NCBI GenBank assembly: GCA_021234155.1 | Contig: JAJEKV010000023.1 | Location: forward strand, 4,113,638 to 4,177,637 | From: Isoetes taiwanensis | Taxonomy: Eukaryota; Streptophyta; Lycopodiopsida; Isoetales; Isoetaceae | DNA length: 64,000 nucleotides | Direction: 5' to 3' | Shown here: positions 56,486-64,000 of the stretch, in pieces | How positions within the stretch are numbered: position 1 is the first letter of the stretch | Layout of the letters: each line of letters begins with the position of its first letter | The notes under the pieces: generated by a model | What the model saw: the letters and a program-made list of their open reading frames with translations, nothing else | Told to the model about the DNA's origin: nothing | The model's database searches: none | Translations under genes and position numbers: made by a program

Positions 56486-56680
56486 TTTCGCACCGTAGTC
56501 ACGGTGCGAAATTGCGCCCTCCAAAAACTTTGGAACCACTATTTTCGCACCGTGGCCACGGTGCGAAATAGACCTTCCCAAAGAATGTGGAATAGTCATT
56601 TTCGCACCGTGGCGACGGTGCGAAATAGACCTTCCCACAGAATGTGGAATAGTCATTTTCGCACCGTGGCCACGGTCAAC
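56486..56680. repeat. Palindrome array C-3, exact 57-bp period
   Basis: Four units have CGCA at 56489, 56546, 56603 and 56660, all 57 bp apart. The core is the same as in C-1, but spacers are of a different sequence (AGACCTTCCCAMAGAATGTG). Confidence 0.93.
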
Positions 56681-56808
56681 ACTAGTAGATAAATGCACAG
56701 CCGCAATAAATAGAATAGCAAATAATTACAGATAAATATAAAACACTCATCACGATAAATACTAAAACACTCATATATTAAGAAACAAAAAAGTGTTACA
56801 AAAGGATG

Positions 56809-57369
56809 CTAAGGGAGGCATCCACGGAAGTATCTAGCTAAGGCATAATCGTTGCCCTGCACAGTAACACGTCCTCTGTGCACACAACAGCGGACACTGT
56901 CCTCAAAGAGGCTAATTAGATGAGCCTCTGCTGCCTCTTCTTGCTTGTATGTCCAAGGCCCTGCACGGATTCTATTCACCTCCTCCTCCACCATCGGGAC
57001 GAAGTCTGGTGCTCTGTCCCTCCTCCTCCTCCTTGATTCCTTCCTCCTCTCAATAATTTCCTGCATCTCAAACCTGACCATTCTAGCGAAGGCAAGCTTG
57101 GGAATCAGAGGCTGGGTGCGTGCCTGCCAGTACCTAATCTCCCTCAAAGCCTGAGTGCCAGGAGGAGCACCCTTCATCTTCTCAGGGCCACCATATCTAA
57201 CACTAGGCTCCCCTTCCTTAGGCTTCCGCTTATTACCAAGCTTATCAGTCTCCTTGCGCATCTCTCTCGGCTTGTCTGCACTAGGAACAAGCCTAGGAGG
57301 CTTTTTGCGGCTCGGATTTCTTCGGCTGGATTTCAGCTTTGTGGGGGGCTTCCTAGTACACTGTTCCAC
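56809..57369 (-). CDS. Histone H3-like protein encoded by element C (186 aa)
   Basis: An intact frame. The tail (residues 1-70) is Lys/Arg/Pro-rich (CTRKPPTKLKSSRRNPSRKK), about 26 residues longer than in H3. The histone fold follows: alpha-N GTQALREIRYWQART (71-85), alpha-1 LIPKLAFARMVRFEM (88-102), and a loop-1 region about 24 residues longer than in H3 with the basic run RRKESRRRRRDR. Alpha-2 is EEAAEAHLISLFEDSVRCC (144-162), loop 2 is RVTVQGNDY and alpha-3 is ALARYFRG. The LREIR, EAAEA-L, LFED, H-x2-RVT and LAR-x2-RG positions are those of histone H3. It lies 3' of the DUF8039-like gene in the same frame, separated by two stops. The H4 partner is not seen, so it presumably would pair with host H4. 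A CENH3-like variant is an alternative origin. Incorporation into nucleosomes is inference. Confidence 0.85.
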   Translation of the reverse strand: MEQCTRKPPTKLKSSRRNPSRKKPPRLVPSADKPREMRKETDKLGNKRKPKEGEPSVRYGGPEKMKGAPPGTQALREIRYWQARTQPLIPKLAFARMVRFEMQEIIERRKESRRRRRDRAPDFVPMVEEEVNRIRAGPWTYKQEEAAEAHLISLFEDSVRCCVHRGRVTVQGNDYALARYFRGCLP

Positions 57370-57492
57370 TCGAACTAGGGTTCGGGATCAACATCTTTGG
57401 TCCACGATGATGATCTTCTTGCCGGGCGGCCTGATCCTGGCGATCTTCTTTGGACCGGTGATGCCGATCTTTTTGGCCGTCGATCCTGGCGA

Positions 57493-58239
57493 TCATCTTT
57501 GGACCGGTGATCTTTGGTCATCTTTGCACTTCCATAGTCTGCAGTTCTTCCTCCCCCCACCACTGCCAAACGTTTGGGAATGCAATAGTGGTCCCAACGT
57601 CGAGGCGAGGAGATAGCGATTCATGAGCCCTTTGGGCACCATGGCCCTGGTCAACCGGCCAAAGCACCTGGCCGTGTGTAGAACCCCCCCCTGTGGTTTC
57701 AACATGTAATCCAGCTCATTACACAAGAACTGGAATGGCCGTGACTCCGTGCCGGACATGGATGACATCAACCTGGGCCACACGACGTATGACCCGACGG
57801 CTTCCTCCAATGTCTCCGCTCCAGGGGTGGGGAACGGCAGGCTGGCTGTTGGATCCAGAGCTGTGTCCACTGCTACCACAATACAGTCATCTGGAACTGG
57901 AATATTGTGGCAGACAGTGGCGTCACGGAAAACTCCTTCCCCAACAACCTTACCAGCGCTCAGCAAGGTGACCCGACTAGGAAGCACGGTCGGGTTTTCG
58001 AAATATTCGTCCACACTATTATTAATAGTGTGGACGACATTTCCAAGGGTTTGCCCGAAGTCTTCTGTAAGGACAACCTCCTCTACGTCCATCTGCTGGC
58101 TTGTGATGGGAATAACTGCCTCGCCCTCTGTGATTGGAATAGAAGTCTCGGCGCTGCTAGTAATGACCTCATCAACATTCTGGCGCTCGTCAAGCGCCTC
58201 ATTTTGTGGGATTTCAGAGCTAGCGCCTTCCATGGACAT
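57493..58239 (-). CDS. DUF8039-like protein of element C (248 aa)
   Basis: An acidic N-terminus (MSMEGASSEIPQNEALDERQ...) is followed at residues 88-157 by a module reading LLSAGKVVGEGVFRDATVCH, IPVPDDCIVVAVDTALDP and ETLEEAVGSYVVWPRLM. The order G-x-VV-x-G, H-x-IP, V-V-VD, LP-P and EAVG-x-VxWP matches DUF8039, a module of plant transposon-associated proteins, and resembles the start of the plus-strand gene of element B. The C-terminal 90 residues are unknown. The next 120 bp toward the histone gene are a direct repeat (ATCACCGGTCCAAAGAAGAT) that stays coding-like in two frames, so a fusion with the H3-like protein broken by two stops is possible. Confidence 0.6.
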   Translation of the reverse strand: MSMEGASSEIPQNEALDERQNVDEVITSSAETSIPITEGEAVIPITSQQMDVEEVVLTEDFGQTLGNVVHTINNSVDEYFENPTVLPSRVTLLSAGKVVGEGVFRDATVCHNIPVPDDCIVVAVDTALDPTASLPFPTPGAETLEEAVGSYVVWPRLMSSMSGTESRPFQFLCNELDYMLKPQGGVLHTARCFGRLTRAMVPKGLMNRYLLASTLGPLLHSQTFGSGGGRKNCRLWKCKDDQRSPVQR

Positions 58240-58364
58240 GAGCGGATTTTAGCAAGGACAAGAAATTCAATTAAGCAATATTGTTCGTCCCGATCCCATA
58301 AACCCCTAGGCTGAAAAATGTTACGGTAGCCGCGGAAATAAATCGGGCAGTCAAAAATCGCCGA

Positions 58365-58640
58365 CATCTGTTTTCGCCACCGTAGCTACGATGCGAAATA
58401 AGGGCAGTCAAAAATCTGCCGCTGATCGGTCAAAATAGGGCAGATCAAAAGCTGCTGTTTTTGTTTTCGCACCGTAATACGGTCTAAATCGGGCAGTCAA
58501 AAGCTGCCGACATCTGTTTTTGCACCGTAGCCCGCGGTCGCGAAATAGGGTAGTCAAAATTGCCGACCGCTTTGTTTTCGCACCGTAGCCACGGTGCGAA
58601 AATCGCCCGATCAAAAAGCTGGCGACATCTGTTTTTCGCG
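58365..58640. repeat. Degenerate palindrome cluster C-4
   Basis: Five damaged units of the CGCACCGTAGCCACGGTGCG family lie at about 58371, 58465, 58517, 58575 and 58632, with spacers of the type AGGGCAGTCAAAAGCTGCCG. Spacing is irregular (94, 52, 58). The cluster lies upstream of the DUF8039-like gene. Confidence 0.75.
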
Positions 58641-58798
58641 CATTTGTAGCCACCATTAAAGAATACCTAACATATACATCTAACAAGGATTTATTGCTCA
58701 CATTGAATTCTAACAATTAATGAATATCATAAATGAACATTCATACAAAAGTAATTTCGTCATATGAAAACAATTGATACATTATAGAAAAAGACAAT

Positions 58799-60328
58799 TT
58801 ATAGAAAAGACATTATATTAATACATAAGTTTTTAAGTACATTTCCTTTTCTTGGCATCGGGAACTGTAGTACCGAATCAAAATCTTCTAAGTCCTCTTC
58901 TTTTACTCCAGCCCCAATTGCATCTAGCGGATACAATATGTCGGGGTCATACATTACCTGAGGGACAAGCCTTGATGTTTCCTTGTCCGCTCCACCCAAG
59001 CCTAGAGCTGCTTTATTTGCAAGGACCGAGTACATTTTGAAGCCCCGAAGACATACATTGCGATAGCCCTATCTGCTACCACTCGATCATAGTTTGAGGC
59101 TAGGGCACGTGGTTGCCGGCTAATAATGAGCCTTAAGCTTGAGGACCTCTGTACTCGGATGGACTATATTTATTGTGAAAACAATAATTTCCCCTTGTGA
59201 AGGTAGCCCATATAATGTGCAATCTTGGCGTCCCTACCTAGGGTGACTCTCGATGCCTTGCCGCGAAGTCATCAATAAATAACTCTGCATAAAAGAAACA
59301 TCGATTCAAGAAGAAATAGAAAATGAAACCGGATAAATACCTCTCTTTTGTCGGATTCGACAACAAATTTGGGTTTGTTATTTTGAAAGAGGACTTGACG
59401 ACTCACGTTCTATGAATTGAGCGGTGTTTGAAGAGCTAGCGACTTCAAATTTGACATCTTTTCTTTGCTTCATACCACCGCCCCGACTTTGCATGACAAT
59501 TTTAAATGCATCCTACGGAGGTATTGAGGATCCATCATAAGTCACGGCCTCCATCATTTGTGCAGGGGACATCGGTCTCAAAGTCTATAAGTCCTCCCGG
59601 GCCTACAACATGGGCATATATCTGGCCCAATATCACCGTCTTCTCTCAACCCTGTCGCCGGATATGTCCAAAGCAACAAGTATGGTTTCCCACCTACATG
59701 GATGGGATATGCTTGATAGCCCCCAAGTAGATAACTTTTTTCTCGGAGACCTCCTCTTCCACAACCTCGATCTCCTCATTTTTCGGTCTGAGCTTCTCTT
59801 CCTCGGGATCTATCGGCTCCCTCTTTGGTGGTGGTGGGCGTTCTGTTTCATTGACACTGTGTGCTTAAAGAAGAACTGGCATCTTTGCTTGGCTTAGTGT
59901 AAATCATGTATGTCTTGAACATGATATCTAGGCCGAAAAACTTTCCTTCCCCTCTTGCCCGCAGTTAGCGGTAGTTTCTTCAAGAACCTTCTAATTCGGT
60001 CATAATGGGTTTGGAAACATCTTAAGAAAAGCTTGGATGCTTAGTGAAAGCAAACCGATCCGCGGGACATGGTTTTCGCGTCGGGACCAGACTCGACCAT
60101 GAAGCTAGGAAGGATGCCGCCATATGCATCGATAAAACTGTTACACTTTCGCCATAATGTCTACGCTTTCGGGCAAAAATTATTATACCACGGTGGTTGC
60201 ATCCATTGGCTCCTCTAGCTCCTCCTCGAACTCTTCGGGATGCCGGCGAAAATCCGTTCTTTCTCCACTATTTTGTCATACCATGCGCTAAACAGCTCCC
60301 ATGCCTTATCTGACCCGCTATTTGCCAT
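58799..60328 (-). pseudogene. Degraded minus-strand accessory gene(s) of element C
   Basis: The start is MANSGSDKAWELFSAWYDKI at 60328. Later fragments in changing frames are EEFEEELEEPMDATTVV, FIDAYGGILPSFMVESGPDA, FQTHYDRIRRFLKKLP and PPPKREPIDPEEEKLRPKNE with VVEEEVSEKKVIYLGAIKH. The final part is the 78-residue frame 59035-58799 (ADKETSRLVPQVMYDPDIL, KEEDLEDFDSVLQFPMP). It is strongly acidic and basic by turns. Many stops are present and no domain was recognised. Confidence 0.4.
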
Positions 60329-60410
60329 TCTCGTGGAGCAGCGCCTCATTTATGACACTTAGAATATGAGCGCCTTTGTAGCGGCTTGATTTGCAATAGA
60401 GACTAAGAAC

Positions 60411-60775
60411 GTGGCAACGATGCGAAAATAACACTTCCTTAATTTATGCTATGCACAAATTCGCACCGTGGCTACGGTGCGAAAACAAGACTTCGATAAG
60501 TTATTCTATTCACAATTTCGTACCGTGGCTACGGTGCGAAAATACCCATTCCATTTTTTATTATGTGCACATTTTCGCACCGTGGCTATGGTGCGAAAAC
60601 AACACTTCAATATCTTATTGTATGTATAACTTCGCACCGTGGCTACGGTGCGAATATACCCCTCTCGTTTTTTATGCTATGCACATTTTCGCACCGTGGC
60701 TACGGTGCGAAAATGGCCCTTCCATATTTTATGAGAGCCACAATTTCGCACCGTAAGTACGGTGTGAAAACACAT
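60411..60775. repeat. Palindrome array C-5, exact 57-bp period
   Basis: Six units have TCGCACC (or TCGTACC) at 60461, 60518, 60575, 60632, 60689 and 60746, every step exactly 57 bp; a damaged unit precedes at about 60411. Spacers differ from those of C-1 and C-3. Because 57 is a multiple of three, a 19-residue repeat frame stays open, but it is not a gene. Confidence 0.95.
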
Positions 60776-60888
60776 CCACAATCAGAGTTGTACATAACAT
60801 GGCTACTTTAAGTCTTATATCCCAATGAAAGCAAATGTTTGCAATTAATATACAATAGATCTCCAGTTAACAATCACTTATATTTATA

Positions 60889-61407
60889 TTAGATAGATTC
60901 ATATACAGATATGACTTTGGGTGGCATGCATGACCCCAATTTATAGCATTCTTCTCTGCGCTTTCCCACCTTCTGGCCATCTATCATGAAATGGAAGAAG
61001 TTTAAGTCTGTCTCAAACTCCAATTGCCGCCGAACATCGAATAGAGACCACTCGCTCTCCGCTCTCAGACTTTTGAACAGCTGATTATCCTTATGAATGT
61101 TCAAGTCTATGACAACGGAATGAGTGCCATCATTGTCATCTTGTTCGACAGGAATCCAGACGTACTTTCTTCCTTCACGGACATTTCGCCATCTCCTATA
61201 CTTAAAAGTGACATACAGAGTTTGCTTCCGAATGCAATATCTGAACCGAACCGTGTCTCGACTTATCCTGCATTCAGTACATTCAGCTCCATCGTGAAGT
61301 CGAGCACTCCAACCTTCAAGAAATACACTATCTAAAAAACTATCCGCCTGTTGAACTGTAAACATCTTCAAGGTCTTCTTTACATTGTCGGCTCTTGAAT
61401 ATGGCAA
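60889..61407 (-). CDS. Unknown 172-residue protein of element C, possible ubiquitin-like C-terminus
   Basis: An intact frame begins MPYSRADNVKKTLKMFTVQQ. The middle has paired cysteines (GAECTECRISRDTVRFRYC) and a basic-aromatic stretch (YVTFKYRRWRNVREGRKYVW). The last 55 residues read SLFDVRRQLEFETDLNFFHF, MIDGQKVGKRREECY and PPKVISVYES, a pattern that could be a beta-grasp fold (helix after strand 1, G at the turn). That is a weak structural guess. It is the gene nearest the right TIR. Confidence 0.5.
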   Translation of the reverse strand: MPYSRADNVKKTLKMFTVQQADSFLDSVFLEGWSARLHDGAECTECRISRDTVRFRYCIRKQTLYVTFKYRRWRNVREGRKYVWIPVEQDDNDGTHSVVIDLNIHKDNQLFKSLRAESEWSLFDVRRQLEFETDLNFFHFMIDGQKVGKRREECYKLGSCMPPKVISVYESI

Positions 61408-61821
61408 TGAAGCGGATCAATTCCTAAATTTATCTTCACATGCCCTTGAGACTCCTCCCTTCTCCTTCAATGCCGTGAACATTTCTGCGACAACTTACTC
61501 CGTGCTAATAAGATAGAAGTGGCATCCGAGGCTGCCAGATAAAATCGGACAGTTGGGCAATGGAAAGCTCGGTTAGCTTGGATCTTCGTGGAGAGTATTC
61601 ATACCTCGAACCATATACCCCTTTCTCGAAGCTGTCTTGGTGTGCTACCTTGAACAACAAGCAGCCCATATCTTGGTGAAAGCAATGGAAAACACTTGCT
61701 TATCGAAAGTGTGAAGAGGCAGGTGTTCTCCACATCGGATATACACAAACACGAGAGAATAGGAATGAAGCTGGATAAGTGGCTGAACTAATTTGAATAT
61801 GAATTGCATAGAATTACATAC

Positions 61822-62067
61822 TCACAATTTGCTTCTAACCGTGGGAAAGTTCGTAAACTTGCTTATTTTTTTCTTTTGCCATATCGTTGGAGTGTATACA
61901 TGCCTTACTTGTACAAATATCTCTTTGCCTGATCGAAATCCGACCACCAAAGCCTTCCAATAATGCGGAAACATCATTTCTCCGCATCTTTTGACTCGCC
62001 ATTCACCTCGCATTGCAGGTTGGAGTGTAACAAAGCTCGGTCGACACCACGAAGCTTTCAAACTCAT
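61822..62067 (-). other. Possible upstream exon near the right end of element C
   Basis: A frame of 81 residues with MRGEWRVKRCGEMMFPHYWK, ALVVGFRSGKEIFVQVRHVY and TPTIWQKKK is protein-like and on the same strand as 60889-61407. The intervening 400 bp contain no clear coding. It may be a first exon. Confidence 0.35.
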
Positions 62068-62485
62068 TTCAGACTATGATAGAGCTTATAGCCATCTAGT
62101 CCGCGTAATTCAAATCAGAATGTGGAGCGGAATCGAAATACTAGGAAAGGCTACACGATTTTACCTTGATCGAAGTTTTTCTGTGGTCGAAACTCCCTTT
62201 AGCGCAGGTCGAAGCAGTTCCCGAGTGAACCGAAGCTCCCTTGGCGCGGGCAATCGATCTTCGCGCAAACTCTGTTGTGGAAAACACCTGAGCAGGAATT
62301 GAGGGCGGGAGCTAACGGTTATAATTGCCACGTGTGTAATCTGACACCCGAAACTAGAGGCACGGATATTACCGAAGCTACGTGCAGTCGACACCTGGAA
62401 AGGCGAAACCAAGGCTCGGTAAAAAAGTTCTGTACAAGCTCGGCTCCCCATTGGCCGCGAGCTTTTTGACGTGGCATCGAGTAAG

Positions 62486-62516
62486 GGCCCTTATTTGATC
62501 TCAAAAAAACTCTAAT
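62486..62516 (-). repeat. Element C right terminal inverted repeat
   Basis: This is the reverse complement of 49551-49581 with one mismatch (GAT for GAC in TTGATCTCAAAAAAACTC). It ends CTCTAAT at 62516. Confidence 0.9.
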
Positions 62517-63720
62517 GTGCCTATCCTCACCGATTTATGGTTTATGAGGCTTTACAATGGGAAATCCGTCCATATGCAATCTGAGCCCTCTTTTAAGCTT
62601 CCTTTTCAAATTTGCACCTTCTGTTTAGTATATAACTAGCATATTCTATTTCCATCCTCTCCAGCCCTGGAAGGGCAACCCCCCAAAAGAAAGGAAGGCA
62701 ATTTCATGTTGTGGTGGCATAGTCACCGGGCCCATATTATGGTAAAACAAGATGGTAACACACCAGTGGGTTGCCCCTTGCAAGACCCATTGATGCGTCT
62801 ACAATTGTGCACCATTTTAATCTTGTAAGTGGCAAGAATCGATCTTATACATCATTTTTCATTCATTCATTATGATCACCTTGTAAGTGGTAAAAAATCG
62901 ATCTTGTATGTCATTTTTTTGCTTGTAAATGTAGTTTCGATTAAACACAACATAGAATGCTATTGTTTCAATTCACAAAAGTGTGGTTTAAAGTTGAAGA
63001 TCTTCTTCATTGTATCTAGAATACTTGTGGATACATTAGATTATAGATTAAGAAAAAAAGATTAAGGTTATATTGCATATCCACGTCATCATAATTTATC
63101 CACAAGAAAAAAAAAATGATATCTTTTTTTTGTTTCTCGACTAATAAGATGGCTTTCTATGGAGCATCGACCGAAGGATTAGATATTGCAACCAAGTAAT
63201 AGACATGAATAGAGAGGCTCCAATACCATTCTTTTTGTCCATAAAACATCTAATGTAGAACTCGCTTAAGCAAATAGTGAACATATGATAATGGCAAATG
63301 GATATTACACCAACACATTATCTGCATAACATAATTCTAAAGCACCACAAAATTATCAACATCACAAGCAACAAGGTTGCATATTAAACGGGAGCAAGGG
63401 TGCAAAATCGGTACTGGGTAGCAGAAACCACCGTCCGGACGCCGCTTACAAGTGCTTAAAATCGGCGTGTTTTAAACACGACGTGCGTGATTGATCAATT
63501 GACATATAGGGTGCGCACCCGTCAAATGACAGGCTGAGAGAATCATGAGCTTGAATGGTGCCGGAAACATGAATGCCTGTAGCCCGCCATATTCATGGAT
63601 GGCGGGCTTACCCATCTTGAATTCAAGCAAAATGGAGGGACTAATTGTTTCCAAGAATTGCCTGAACCGAAATTCAACAATTTGCCCTCACCAATTTTGC
63701 AATACACAGAAATCCAGGAG
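62517..63720. other. Flank of element C without supported genes
   Basis: A short direct repeat (CTTGTAAGTGGYAARAATCG...CAT) lies at about 62824 and 62881. Otherwise the sequence is AT-rich with no recognised features. Confidence 0.5.
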
Positions 63721-63722
63721 AG

Positions 63723-64000
63723 ATGAAACCCAATTCTTCTCCCCGTTCACTTTACAAAGCCATTGATGCAGCAAGGAAGAGAGATCAGAGGCAGAGATTG
63801 TATGCAAAGAAGATAGCAATGAAGAAGAATTCCCCTTCTAAAGATTCGCCTTCAAAGAAGAATAAGAAATTGAGACTGAGTGACCGCAGAATAAGAGAAA
63901 TTTCAGGAGAAATTTTTGAAGTATTCAACTAAATTAGTACAAATGTTGATGACAATGACAAAGGCCGTATCCTTCACAGTCTTCTTTGGAGGGCAAGGGA
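63723..64000 (+). other. Basic open frame at the right edge, possible gene start
   Basis: The frame begins MKPNSSPRSLYKAIDAARKR and has a Lys/Ser-rich stretch (KKNSPSKDSPSKKNKKLRLS) and DRRIREISGEIFEVFN. A TAA at 63930-63932 is followed in the same frame by coding-like ISTNVDDNDKGRILHSLLW to the window edge. It may be an exon with a stop or the start of a gene beyond the window. Unrecognised. Confidence 0.3.

Larger units (their letters stand above)
49551..62516. mobile_element. Element C: 13.0-kb TIR DNA element with histone H3-like gene
   Basis: TIRs of 31 bp with one mismatch lie at 49551-49581 and 62486-62516 (ATTAGAGTTTTTTTGAGRTC...). Candidate flanking pentamers are GAACC and GTGCC, only 3 of 5 matching, so the target duplication is eroded or absent. 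Contents in order: plus-strand transposase-like gene (49730-52585), 57-bp palindrome array, genes X and X' (minus), Y' and Y (plus), second palindrome array, histone H3-like and DUF8039-like genes (minus), degraded minus-strand genes, third 57-bp array and a minus-strand gene near the right TIR. It shares the X-Y module with element B despite unrelated TIRs. Confidence 0.85.

Noticed and set aside
60451-60756. 101-residue open frame with a 19-residue repeat (FAPWLRCEN)
   Set aside because: It arises from the 57-bp palindrome array: 57 is a multiple of three and the unit lacks stops in this frame. Comparable frames appear on the minus strand at 52594-53001 and 56447-56698.
49546-62521. A target site duplication for element C
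   Set aside because: The best pentamers next to the TIRs, GAACC and GTGCC, match at 3 of 5 positions, which is not above chance. A TA dinucleotide inside the TIR ends is also possible but not testable here.

Overview
The window looks like nuclear DNA of a land plant with a large, transposon-rich genome; a fern or other seed-free plant would fit, but that is an inference. The signs are GT-AG introns, a DPY-30-type gene, an ATL-type RING-H2 remnant, a Ty1/copia element primed by initiator tRNA-Met, LINEs, a HARBI1-like remnant and long microsatellites. One host-type gene appears intact (DPY-30-like, 32382-33540). Most of the rest is transposon sequence.

The main content is three very large terminal-inverted-repeat (TIR) DNA elements, here called A (2419-11764, 9.3 kb), B (13501-25023, 11.5 kb) and C (49551-62516, 13.0 kb). 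Their TIRs differ, but the plan is shared. Each has one large plus-strand gene that looks like a transposase or its replacement. Each has a block of minus-strand accessory genes, and a private family of short palindromes scattered between genes and, in A and B, inside introns. A and B sit nested in one LINE copy. Its ORF1 lies left of A, its endonuclease and first RT part between A and B, and the rest of RT, the CCHC motif and a (CAT)n tail right of B. Removing each element with one copy of its 5-6 bp target duplication restores a continuous LINE.

The accessory genes point to chromatin or nuclear control. Element C encodes an intact 186-aa histone H3-like protein with a long basic tail and an expanded loop 1, beside a DUF8039-like protein. 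Element A carries a decayed FCP1-like phosphatase, and element B a ParB/sulfiredoxin-like domain and a very basic Lys/Glu tract. B and C also share a divergently transcribed pair of unknown genes (X and Y). C holds two nested copies of this pair, and one X copy is nearly identical in DNA to the one in B. The palindromes of C stand at exactly 57-bp steps and those of B's main array at 59-bp steps.

Layout: 1-900 unplaced remnant with hairpins; 1430-2418 LINE1 part 1; 2419-11764 element A; 11765-13500 LINE1 part 2; 13501-25023 element B; 25024-26624 LINE1 part 3; 27237-29150 SINE-like fragment and a 5'-truncated second LINE (minus); 30235-30932 HARBI1-like remnant; 32382-33540 DPY-30-like gene; 34-43 kb MITE-like hairpins, tandem repeats, LTR remnants and a RING-H2 pseudogene; 44321-49528 a complete but decayed copia element; 49551-62516 element C; 62517-64000 flank with a short open frame at the edge. 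Many plus-strand genes carry frameshifts and stops. Some may be sequencing error rather than decay.
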